From NCBI GenBank assembly GCA_021209875.1, contig JAGYVD010000009.1, positions 2,232,001-2,296,000 of the forward strand: 64,000 bases of DNA, written 5' to 3'. Shown piece after piece: positions 24,921 through 35,125 of this stretch; within the stretch, counting starts at the first letter, position 1; the number at the start of each line of letters is the position of its first letter. Below the pieces are notes generated by a model, which was given only the letters and a program-made list of their open reading frames with translations, searched no databases and was not told the DNA's origin. The stretch comes from Rosellinia necatrix. Taxonomy: Eukaryota; Ascomycota; Sordariomycetes; Xylariales; Xylariaceae. Both the position numbers and the translations under genes were made by a program.

Positions 24921-27595
24921 CTACACAGCGACCTTCGCAATTTCGTGCTTGACCCATTCTGTCAAGCCCCCCTTTGCGATGATCTCTTGTAGATTTTCTG
25001 GGAATTGGCCAACCTTCTCCTCCCAACATTCTCCATCCTTACCCTCTTGCACTTTGATGGTGCTTCGAGAGATGTCCCACGTTAGGGTCCAGCCTGTTCG
25101 CCGTGTTAGCACCTTCTCCGATGAGGGAAAAGCAGCACGAAGACGGTCTACAAGTCGCGGCACCTCCAATCCTAAGAGCGCATTGTTGATGCTATTGCGA
25201 GCAAAAATACTAGACAAGCTCCCAGCCACGACAAGCGGGATTTGCTTAGCTAGAATTGCTGTCGCAGCTTGCTCTCGTGAGGACCCCTAGAATAGATTAG
25301 AGCCCTGGTACGATCAAGTTGGCCCAGGCAAAACTTACACAGCCAAAGTTATATCCTGAGACAAGGATATCATTAAGCTTCGCGACTGAGCCAAAATCAG
25401 GATCGTAGTTTGACATGCAGACCTCCGCCATGCCCTCTTTTGTGATATCATCCTGATATGTCCATTTTGCCGCATATATATTGTCGGTCTAGAGAACATC
25501 CATATCAGAACAAAAGGCCACATGAGAATAATTCCGAAGGTGGGGGAGAGGGTCTCACATCAAGGTTGTCGGCGTCGCAGAATAAAATCTCGCCGCTGAT
25601 ACTCTTAGGGAAGCCCGGGAGCATCGGGATCGCTTCTGTTGCGCCACCGTCGCCCTGAGGGACGGAAGACTCAACCCGGTCGATAAAAGAATCTAGCTGT
25701 TCCACAATGCTCTCAAGCCCACTCAGAGGGGATGCCGGTAAGCCTACACCATAACCAAACTCGATGCCGTTGAAGTTCTCAGAGTCCTTATATACACCGG
25801 GACCCGAAATCGTACCGCTAAGAGCGCTAGCAGCTACCACCTCGGGACTGGCAAGGTACGCTTGAGCAACTAGTAACGCAATCGGTCAATCTCCTAGCAA
25901 AGGTCTTCATACACGGGGGGGGACTGACGTCTTGAGCCCATCCTGCCCTTGAAGTTGCGGTTTGAGGCAGATATTCCGACCTCATCATCCTTCAGCAAGC
26001 CTTGCCCCAGCCCAATGCAAGGACCGCAGGCAGCTGGGAGAGCAATCGCCCCAGCATCAAGCAATGTTTGCCAGCTCCCTTCTTTCTCGGCGATCTTCTG
26101 CTCATTGATTGAAGCTGCTGCGATATAGAGCTCGACATGAGCCGCGATTTTGGGGATCTCCCTACTGCCACTGGCCTTGGCAGCATCCTGGAAGACTTTG
26201 GCTGCAGCCTTGAGGTCAGAGCTCCGTGAGTTGGTACAACTTACAATGTAAGCCTTGTCGATTTTGATGTTTTTGGGAGCAACCTCGCTGAGTGGCTTTG
26301 ATATCTTCACAGAGTTGGGTCCTGTTATCTGAGGCGAAAGGGAGGAGAGATTTCTATAACATGGTCAGTTAAGGACTAGCTAGCAGGACACAGCAAGGAC
26401 ATGCAAGTAGATTTTCTTAGCGTAATGAGCTCCAGGGTCGGCTCTGATGTACGTAGGGTCGCTGTAGAGTTGATCGATCTTGTCGTGTGTGATCCTCTCG
26501 CGAGTCGTACGGTCCTCATTTATTGCCGCCTCTGAAGCCTTTTTTCGTAACCAGCGCTCCAGAGTCCTATCAACGGGAAACTACCACATAAAACGGGTTA
26601 GGCGGAGATGAAATAGAAAAATCAAATCATTATGCATTAGCATACCATTGCAGAAGTTGCAGACCACTCAGTCGCCATGTTACTGATGGTTAGCCGATCG
26701 TCGACAGAGAGGCTAGACATGGTCTCCTCCGAGCCAACAAACTCCACACCATGGTTCAGCACGTCGGTAGGGAAGACGCCACAGAGAGCCAGGACGACGT
26801 CCTTCCCGGTCACCCCGGGCGGCAATGTCCCTGTGAGCGTGACCTGTGCCACCGGAGGAACTTGGAACCAGCTCTTGCCGGTTGCCCAAATGGAAGCTCC
26901 ATCTGTTCTTACCACCGCGACCCCGAGTGACCCCAACGCTCCGTACATGCAACTATGGCTGTCCGAGCCCACACATAGGGTACCGGGCCAGACGAAGAGT
27001 TCTTCAATCTAAGGAGGTTAGCTAGTTGAAGGCTGAGTCCACGTGGGTGCTTACCATGACTTGGTGGCCGATCGAATAGCCTGCGGGGAAAAACGCCACA
27101 CCATGTTTCTTGGCGAATGCCTCGATCAACTCGTATTTACGGAGATTGGCTTCGCTCTTCAGCTGAACTTGATGGTCAATCGCGAAGACCGGCTGCGTCG
27201 GGTCTTTGATTTGGGTGGCGTTCATCGACCTGCTTTGGTCAGTCATGGATTCCGGGGCGCGGAAAGGGTGCAAAATCCAAATCAACGGTTTCCGGGGGCC
27301 CTCACATAAATTTCTGGGCGATGGGCCAGGTGTTATCGTGACTGAGACACCTGTGAGGTCGTATCTGAACGTAGTCGCCGCTACGGACGAGCTTGCCTTC
27401 CGGTAGACCAACGGCATGGCGTTGCACGATCTTCTCTGTGAGCGTTTGCGGTGTCTTTATCTCGGGAGGGCAGTCGCCAAAGCTGGGGCCGTTGTTTACT
27501 CTGTTCGACGACAAACTTGCTCGGCCAGCGGCTGTAGTGGCCAATGAGCGACGAGGGGCGTGCCGACGGGGCTGCAAGCGGATAACATGTCGCAT
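24921..27595 (-). CDS. Homoaconitase (LYS4/LysF family), mitochondrial, divergent copy
   Basis: Eight exons on the minus strand (27595-27306, 27229-27055, 27008-26646, 26580-26405, 26353-25929, 25869-25559, 25488-25339, 25286-24921) join in frame to 751 residues, close to the size of fungal Lys4. The family dehydrates and rehydrates homocitrate/homoaconitate in the alpha-aminoadipate lysine pathway. The N-terminus ([18 protein letters not shown]) is a mitochondrial presequence. The 4Fe-4S cysteines are present: Cys374 in VSCTNS, and Cys444 and Cys447 in [29 protein letters not shown] and YNFGCGSSREQA are aconitase-family blocks, and the C-terminus has [12 protein letters not shown] as in Lys4. 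Intron 4 appears to use a GC donor (GCATGT). Differences from usual Lys4 include SDSHSC for SDSHSN and [12 protein letters not shown] for AGSFGNIFSRNS, suggesting a paralogue with altered role or relaxed selection. Confidence 0.9.
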
Positions 27596-29143
27596 GTAAA
27601 GGCACCGACTAAGCGGGCAGCCAGATGCGCGGCCGAGCGAGCGGGCCCAGGAGGCAGCTGCGATCTGAGGGTGTCAGCTCGTCGGAAAGGGTGGTTTTGC
27701 CATCGCACGGAGGGGGTCGCTCACTGCTCGACATGGCATTGTATGTCGCGGGAACGGCTCAGGACCTGGGGAATAATTGATGCTGTAGTCAAGAGAATGA
27801 CGAAAGCGCCAAAATTTTCTTTCCCCGATATACGGCCCAAAGCTGAGGCTTAAAGTGGGTAACTACATGCCTTGATGAACCTAAAGACCCTGACCCTGGC
27901 GCATCTCTCCTGATTGGCCTAATCTCTCATAATCCCCACTCCTTTCTCCCGAGCTTATATCCGTGGCTTTTGATTGGCCTCTTTTCTCCAGGCTTTTTCT
28001 AGTCGTGGCTACGTCTTTGGAAGAGCAGGGGAAGGGGGAAGGGGAGGAAATCGTGCAATTTATTTTCATGGCCCATGTGGGGTTGCTTTCTTTATACGTT
28101 TTGCAATGCTATCGTGCGGGGAAGCTGGGGTGAGCCCGGCCACTTGTTGTCTTAGTTTTATTTTCATCCTAACCCTAGTTCAAGTCTGCACAAATTAAGG
28201 TGACTTTTGAGACTAGCTCGTGATTCGAAGCCAGCTAGGCATGGAAAGCTAGCATAGCCTCTGAAGCCAGCGGGGTTATTGACGCTAGCTGGTTATTGGA
28301 AGGCGGCTTGAGCTTTGGAGCCGCTTGGTTATTGGGAGCCAGTGTAGTTTCTGGGGCCAGCGTGGTTATATCAGGCATCCCATGTAATCTACATCTCAGC
28401 TCCAATCTGAGGGATTAGGGGCCCGCCAACGATCCTGTAGAGGATTGTTAATAGCTTGTACTTGCCAAAGGCACTATAGAGAAAGATGAGTTGAAGATGA
28501 TAACCTTCAATAATAACCATAATAATACTTGCTAAAGGATTAGGAAGGTTGGGTGAGGAAATAGAGGGAATGGGCAAGGTTGCGGATTGCTCCGAGGATA
28601 AAGTTTCAATGCCTGCCTGTAATCATAAAAACGTAGCCTTGATTTCAAACGGAGAAAATACATGACTTACAGTATAACGTATTAGCGTTCTATTTCCCCA
28701 CTCCGGGAGTGAAACTAGGATTTCCATTAAGTCTATATCAACCTGAGTTGAGTACGCCAAGGTTTATGACTTGTGTTGTTATGAAAGTATTTAATTATAT
28801 GTTTGGTTATAGCTAAGTGACAGTATCTTTGGTTGAGAAATTGTTCATAATATCAGGCACAATCTCTAATATATCTTATAGAAAATTTATCCTGTATCTG
28901 CTTGGTTTTTATCATGTAGATAAAGCATAGAGCGAGGTACTAACTATTCTACGGTGTAATTCCAAAGGCATACTTGCGTATATAAGGACTAAAGGCCTCC
29001 CACCTTAGATAGTTGGCCTATAGGTTAATAGTGTAAAGCTCTGCCCTTATGCCTTCTTTGTAACTTCATTTCGCCAATATACTACAGCCTATGGCACCCG
29101 CACTTAAAAGGTTCTATTACCTACAAATCAAATCATATTATGA
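27596..29143. other. Intergenic region, upstream of homoaconitase, with degenerate tandem repeat
   Basis: The first few hundred bases are the probable homoaconitase promoter. A degenerate 18-19 base repeat occupies 28211-28371. From 28380 to 29140 the sequence is AT-rich without recognisable genes. Confidence 0.55.
28211..28371. repeat. Degenerate tandem repeat, about 18-19 bases per unit
   Basis: Roughly eight imperfect copies of a unit like AGCCAGCGTGGTTATTGG follow each other. The clearest copies are GCTAGCTGGTTATTGGA, GCCGCTTGGTTATTGGG and GCCAGCGTGGTTAT. The block is non-coding and separates the homoaconitase gene from the decayed GST. Confidence 0.7.
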
Positions 29144-30080
29144 TCAACAAAAGGTACCCTCGTGAGTCCAGCGGACTTTGTCTACCTCCTGCTGCGCTTT
29201 CTCCGTGGCATCTTTAGCAGCAATCTGCTTCTCGTAATCGTTGAAAGGCTCGATCCCCTTGGGAACGTCGTTCCACCACAAACCTTGCTCGTCCATGAGG
29301 CGAGCACGGATATCCGTGCCACGCTTCCAAGGCAGATTGACCATACGCCCGTGCCAAGCCTGGACGTGAGGCGCGTCCTCCCAGACTTCATCCAGGGCTT
29401 TTTAAGGACCTCGCTGAGGCGGAAGTTCCACGGCATGAAGGATATGTCGGCAAACGTCATCTTCTCGCCGATCAGCCACTGGTCTCCCTTTCCCGCGAGA
29501 ACACCCTCGAGGACGCTTATGACGCGTTTGACCTCGTTCGTGTAGTGGTCGATGGCCGACTAGATCGTCTCTGGATGCGGATGAATGAACCAAGAACACT
29601 GGCCGTAATAAGGGCCCTGTCAGCTCATTTGAAAATGCAGCCATTGGGAGCAGAGGTGTCGCTCTTTCGAAGAGTCGTATGATAAACGATGGTCGACATC
29701 GTACTGCTCGATCACGTATTGATAGATTGCGCCAGACTCCCACAGGACAACGTCTGTGTTGGGATCCTCGATGGCTGGTACACGGCCGTTAAAATTTATG
29801 TCGATAAATGGTTTCTTTTTCGCGTCGGCGAAACTAAACAATTTGATCTCGTATTTGAGCTCTAGTTCTTCTAATAAGAAGACGACCTGCCATGCAGAGC
29901 ACCAGCGTATGCACGGTCGCCTCTAATACCAAATACAAAATACTAGAGGGCTAGTTACCTTCCACGAGTTCGGGCCGGGCGCTAGCGAAGTGTTACCTAG
30001 GGGGTTCTATAGTCAGTACAGACGGGGGAGTACGTACGAGTGAGCCAAACACGGATCGGCTTTGCTGGAAAAGTTGCCAT
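29144..30080 (-). pseudogene. Decayed glutathione S-transferase (Ure2p-like)
   Basis: On the minus strand the gene can be followed from an ATG at 30080 (MATFPAKPIRVWLT) through two good introns. The first (GTACGT...GCTAG, with a TACTGAC branch) restores PPGPNSWK; the second joins it to VVFLLEELELKYEI. The thioredoxin-like domain continues with FADAKKKPF, INFNGRVPAIEDPNTD and WESGAIYQYVIEQYD. It is broken by a TGA in the MSGQGPYYG region, a TAG some 20 codons later, and two frameshifts: after LAGKG near 29495 and at an A-run near 29400. The reading then continues to WWNDVPKGIEPFN. Intact splice sites with four coding lesions mean a recent loss. It is head-to-head with the diterpene-cyclase remnant, with starts about 50 bases apart. 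Confidence 0.88.
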
Positions 30081-30133
30081 GGCTGCTCGGGTAGCCTATT
30101 CGTCCTGTATGAGATGATGATATTATCGATCTT

Positions 30134-31042
30134 GAACTTTCATGTAGATGAGTACATGGAAGGGTATATAGAAAAGCACTTTGCGACAGACCTGGATTCT
30201 GTTCGCCGACTTGTCGAAGATCTGTTTAAAGACTTGTATTCCAACACAAGGGATGATCGCGGAGCAGCGACGAGACGACACGGGCAGGGTTTCGACAGTA
30301 CCGATAGCCACGCCAATGATGTCAAAAGCTGCGGTCAGCGAAACGGCTTCGGCCATCCACCGTCTATGGAGGACGTGAAAGATGTCCTCTCGCGTTTTGT
30401 ATGGAGGATGCTAGAACATTCCGCTGTTCTGTCAAGCCTGGCCCGGCTTCAGGACCGGCTTGCGTTCGACCTGCAGACCTTTCTGCTCTCCCACATCACG
30501 CAAGCCGAGAACAACTGTCGTCTACGCGCAATATTGAGTGAAGATGGCAACAACCATAGGCCAGGGCGATCTTTCTACCGCTGGGTGCGCGGCGTCTCGG
30601 CAGGTCACACATGTTGCCCCTTCTCTTTCGTCTTCTTCGAATATCTCGTCCACGCTGCGTCATCTAGTCCGGATCAGACCCGCCCTGTTAATACTGATAA
30701 CTTGTCCGAGGCGCGCACTGCATACCTCGCCGAGACTACGGGTCTTTGGCGCGTGACGCCGAGGAGCGCACGCTCAACTCTGTCAATTTCCCTGAGTTCT
30801 CGCGCCGGCCCAAGACAATGCCGGCCTACGCCACCACGTCTTCTCCAGCCCCTGATGGTGCCAAGTCGGACCTCTTGTGGATCGCGGAATATGAACGTCA
30901 CAGACTCGACACGGCAATGAAGCTTTTGGAAGAAGAGCTAGGGCCTTGCGAGCTGGTTGGCGCGCTTCGTGTGTTTGTTGATGTGACAGACCTATATGGT
31001 CAGATACACGTGCTGAAAGATATAGGAACCCAGACTCAGTAG
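30134..31042 (+). pseudogene. Remnant of a fungal diterpene cyclase (class I half of a CPS/KS-type enzyme)
   Basis: The reading opens just after an acceptor-like TTTCATGTAG with VDEYMEGYIEKHF, where DEYME fits the DDxxD-type metal motif of class I fungal diterpene synthases. It runs through DLYSNTRDDRGAATR, MEDVKDVLSRF, LAFDLQTFLLSHITQAE and PFSFVFFEYLVH to TAYLAE. About a dozen conserved codons are then missing, including the segment before the NSE-type motif, and the frame shifts. The homologous reading resumes as DYGSLARDAEE, LNSVNFPEF and VFVDVTDLYGQ, ending at a TAG at 31040. The order and spacing match the C-termini I remember for aphidicolanol- and kaurene-type fungal cyclases. The class II half is absent; the upstream DNA belongs to the GST relic. 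Family assignment is by motif memory only. Confidence 0.68.
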
Positions 31043-31893
31043 ATTTCAAAGCGTGGTGAGCATTAGTAAGTTGGAGAGAGATGGGAGTTTCAATTTAGTA
31101 TCTATCTCCTAGACTATTAATTTATAACATGGGCCCAATGATGCTTGTTTTTAAGGAAGGCTTCCCGCCAATCCTGTCATGTTACTGGCTTCGGATTGCT
31201 TAGGCATAACGAGTTGGTCCGCGTGTTTGTTTCTATGAGAGAGTATTGTTTTCAACTTGTGCTCTTTACTAAGCGGTGGTCGGGTGTCAGTAACGAGTGC
31301 GTTGTCACCAGCTAGAATATCTTCAATGTCAACTGTGTTGGTTAGATCGGGCTCGTTGTCTGCATCGCTTTGAGCTTATTTTTGTAATTGTTCGTCTATA
31401 TGCTCGTCTGCTTGATCTTCTGCCTGTTATTCCTCGGCTAGAATAATGACGTTGTTGTTGTTGTCCAGTTAACGTCTTCTAATAAAGTGGTGTGTCAGAA
31501 TTTCAGTGCCAATTGAGATATCTGTGCGATGGTTAGCTATGCCAATCATGTACGAGCGAGCAGACACTTTATTTGATTTAGGAGCGTGCTGAAGGATACA
31601 AGCACCCGGGCGCGGTAGATTCCAAGGCATTTTTGGGGATTAGAGTCTATTGTGTTCCTCATAGTACCGCCTTGATGATTAGCCTAGATAGGGCATACAA
31701 TATACAATGGATTACATCTACCCATTTCACACTGCACTGCAGGCTAGTTTGCGCATATCATGGCAGGAGCGTGAGACTCTAAAAGAAGGCATAACGGTGT
31801 TCCCTAGCAAGGCGGCGAGCTACCTGCGACCAAGGCTTCGAGCAGCCACCTAAACTCACGTCTAAGCATGATTCGTATCAGATTAGAGAAATA
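31043..31893. other. Region with decayed minus-strand frames, possibly retroelement debris
   Basis: Read on the minus strand, about 31150-31600 shows broken frames with protein-like acidic and charged stretches (for example DIEDILAGDNALVTDT, LSKEHKLKTILSHRNKHA) interrupted by stops. They resemble pieces of a retroelement polyprotein, but I cannot assign them. The right part ends at the TA dinucleotide flanking the inverted-repeat transposon. Confidence 0.35.
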
Positions 31894-31935
31894 AGCTAAC
31901 TACACAGGCCACGGGCAACACCCTCACGGGCCACT
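31894..31935 (+). repeat. Left terminal inverted repeat of the TA-flanked transposon
   Basis: This 42-base repeat begins AGCTAACTACACAGGCC and ends CACGGGCCACT. It matches the reverse complement of 33735-33776 at 41 of 42 positions. Confidence 0.95.
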
Positions 31936-33734
31936 TAACGCCACTTTATTAACGCGTTAACGCGTATTTTAGCAATTTTATCTAACTTATTAATTTATTT
32001 TTAATTTTTATTTAATATTTAATTTATTAGTATTATTAAAATCGCCTGTTTTTTTTTTTTTTTTAATAATGCTGGTTTTATTTTAAAAAATATATGCGAA
32101 AGCTGCAATTTATAATGTTTAATTTAGCATATTTGTTTATAAAGCAGCACTTAAATAAAACATATAATATATTTATTTATAACGTTATTTTTAAAATATT
32201 CCGACTTAAAAAAAAAAACTAATAAAAGCTTTTAAGCTTTATTATTATATTTAAAATATTAATTAGCTATTTAATATATTAGCTAGGCTAAATTAAGCTA
32301 TATATTTAGCCTGATTAAATTATAAATAATAATTTAATAAGCTTTAGCTGTTTTATTTAACTTTTAAATATTTAAACTAACATAATATTATTAATTATTA
32401 ACACGTAAATAAAGCTATAATTTAAAATATATATATTTTTTTAATTATTTAAATATAAAAAATAGCTAATATTTTATTAAGCTATATATATAATATAAAC
32501 AAAATAAATATTAGCTAAAATATTAATAATAATTATTAAGTTATTATATTAAATAATTAATAAAAATATTTAAAAAAATTAAAAAAAAAAAATAAATTAT
32601 TATTTTAAAATATATTAGCGCTTTTAATAAAAACTTTCTGCTGCTTTTAATTTTTAAAAATATTAATATATAAAATTATTAATTTTTAAATAATAGTATT
32701 AAAATATAAAATAATTAATAGTTTTAAGCTTTATTTAATAAATAAACTTATAATTAAATAAATATAAATTAGCTTAAAAATATTTTTATTTTATATATTT
32801 AAAACTTTTATAATAATATATAAATAATATTAATATATAATAAATATAATTTATATATAAATAATAAATTTTTAATTTTTATATAATAAATAAAATTTAG
32901 CTAATATTTTATAAGTTTTATTATAATTATATTTTATAGTTTTTAAATATTAGTATTTTTTATAATTAAAAAAATTAAAAAACTATTATAAAAACTTTAA
33001 ATATAATATTTAATATTATAAATATAAAAAAACGTTTTATTATATTATTAATAAGCTAAGCTTAAAATTTTAAATATTTAATAAATTAAAAACGTTTAAA
33101 AAACAGCCGGAATATATTTAAAAAACTATTTAAAGCTGTTATTATTAAAATATATAATATTAAAAACAAAAAAAGTTTTAAAAATTAGTTTTAAAAGCTT
33201 TTTGCTAGTTTAAAAGCTTTTAATACCGGACTTTTTAAATAAAATAGTTTTAATACTGCTTATAATACCTGCTAATAACTAAAAACTATATAAAATAAGC
33301 TAAAAATTAAATATTAAAATATTTTTAATTTTTAAAGCTTTATATAAGCTATTAGTTTATAAAGCTTTTAAAGCTTTAAATTAATAAGCTTAAAAAATCG
33401 CTAATTTTTAGGCCTAAGTTAATTTTTATAAAAAAAAAGCTTTAAAAAACGTTAAATTAGCTTATTAAATAATTAAATAAATATTTAAAAAACGGTTTAT
33501 AGTTATAATTAATATATAAAAAACTAAACAAAAATTAAAAAGTTAAATTATATATATAAATAAAACTAGCGATTATAACATAGTTTTTAACTTTAAAACT
33601 ATAAATAACAGCCTAATTAAACCGGTAAATAAAACATAAAACTATATTATTATTAAAACGGCCGATTAAAAGTATATTATTATTAAAATCGGTTAATTAG
33701 CTAGTTTTTAATTAAATTAGTTATATTTAGGTGG

Positions 33735-33776
33735 AGTGGCCCGTGAGGGTGTTGCCCGTGGCCTGTGTGGTTAGCT
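33735..33776 (-). repeat. Right terminal inverted repeat of the TA-flanked transposon
   Basis: Reverse complement of the left repeat with one mismatch, followed directly by the TA target duplication at 33777-33778. Confidence 0.95.
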
Positions 33777-34427
33777 TAGTGTGAGCCTCTAGACGAAAGC
33801 TTATTTGTGCGCCCCCGGCGATTTTGGTCATAACAGGACTTCGAATAGTTGCTCATACTAGCACTTAGCAGAAGTCAAGGTCAAAGGAGGGTTATTATTC
33901 AGCTGTAACCTTCAGACACGAGGGCTACAGCTAGATCAGAAACCTCCTGATCACCACTAAAAACCACACCCTTCGTAGTAGGCAGAAAAGTAAAATAACG
34001 AAAGAAAACCCGTACGCAGCGAACGCATCGCGAACAGGGCCCTTTATAAGGGCTCTAGCCGGTCAGGCCCGTACTTATGCGCCTAGTTCAGTATAGATCA
34101 ACCCATTAAGGCGCAGCAGAGCAGTCTGAGACATCACTAGTTGTCACGGAACGGGAATGCAGCGCTATACCGCGATGCGGCTCGCAGAAGTAAAACGTTA
34201 TCAAGTTGAACACTTGACTGTTTACACATACTTGTACGCCGTAGTATGACACCGCTATAGCTAGCAAATATTATATAAATTTGTATACAAGTTACACAAA
34301 CACTATTTATAAGTCTCTTTCTTCTCGGTAAAAATAATTTTTGTTTACTTCGCAAATAAATGTCCCTTTAGGAATAGCTTATCATAAATTCCGAGCCGTA
34401 ATTACGATGGAATCGCACGGCAAGTAT
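33777..34427. other. Intergenic region right of the transposon
   Basis: No gene was recognised. The 57 bases next to the transposon, read on the minus strand, begin TGTTATGACC, which could be the edge of an old LTR into which the DNA transposon inserted. No second LTR copy was found to support this. Confidence 0.4.
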
Positions 34428-35125
34428 CTAAATCTTTGAGCCCACATACTTGCCTGCTATGTGCCATAATCGAAGAATACTTGCTAAATAAGCTATTACA
34501 ACCGCAATGAAGGCGAGGAGAGAGAAGGTGGCAACCTGCGCGTAAAGTGTCAAGAATGATACTTCTGTGGTTATCGGGTGGGGTTACCAGGCCGGGGGCT
34601 CTTACTTACCACTGGATCTGAAATGCTGGCGAGCGGTTGCCCAACTCGCGTAATAACCCATATGAAAACAACAAATCCAGCCAACCACGTGTATATGCCA
34701 ATCTCCAGAAATCCGTTTGCCATTTGCCAAAGGAGCACCCGGGTCTGGCATGGGGCTCGCCGTCCACCTCCCGTATGGTACGAGAGCATTTCTATGCAGA
34801 GCTGATTCGCTGTTGGTAGGCACCCGATCCTTATCAAGAACAGGCTTTGATGTACCCAAATAGCCACAGCTCCGATCCCCAGAACTAGGCTACCGTACCA
34901 AGTCGCCCGAACCAAAATATATGGCACCACGGACAGCTTCGGCAAATCGGGCCACGTAAATGCCCCAACGACTGCTGCTGTCATAACCGCACCCTGCGTA
35001 TCAAATAGGTTAGATATGTGAAGTAACTCTAGGACGATAGATATGGTAGGCCTAACAGGGTTATTTTTAGGATTCCCAAGTCGTCGACTAACATTGGGTA
35101 TAAAAAGGGGTATGAAAACCCCCAC
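34428..35125 (-). CDS. Small multi-pass membrane protein, unknown function
   Basis: The last two exons are clear on the minus strand. The main exon ends at 34610 with a consensus GTAAGT donor, and the last exon runs 34535-34428 (VATFSLLAFIAVVIAYLASILRL..., then stop). The frame of the main exon is open upstream to an ATG at 35125; an ATG at 34984 gives a 160-residue version, and the longer reading gives 207. At least four hydrophobic segments are visible: around MTAAVVGAF, SLVLGIGAVAIWV, IGIYTWLAGFVVFIWVI and FSLLAFIAVVIAYL. It resembles the small fungal membrane proteins often found beside NLR-like or ankyrin genes, and here it is divergent from a decayed NLR-like gene. An intron with acceptor just before GGTGCGGTT is possible, so the 5' end is uncertain. 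The function is unknown. Confidence 0.6.

Larger units (their letters stand above)
31894..33776. mobile_element. DNA transposon with 42-bp terminal inverted repeats and TA target duplication; Tc1/pogo-like size, interior destroyed
   Basis: The ends 31894-31935 and 33735-33776 are inverted copies of each other over 42 bases with one mismatch (T at 31901 against the complement of G at 33770). Each is flanked directly by TA (31892-31893 and 33777-33778), the target duplication of Tc1/mariner/pogo elements. The total of 1,883 bases is the size of fungal Fot1-type pogo elements. The interior is almost only A and T with scattered AGCT, CGTT and ACGC remnants. No transposase frame survives. Such a composition fits repeat-induced point mutation, yet the repeats themselves remain GC-rich and nearly identical. 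The superfamily call rests on the TA duplication and length, not on protein evidence. Confidence 0.88.

Noticed and set aside
28211..28371. CRISPR-like array
   Set aside because: Repeats are imperfect and directly abutting without unique spacers; this is a eukaryotic genome and a simple degenerate tandem repeat.
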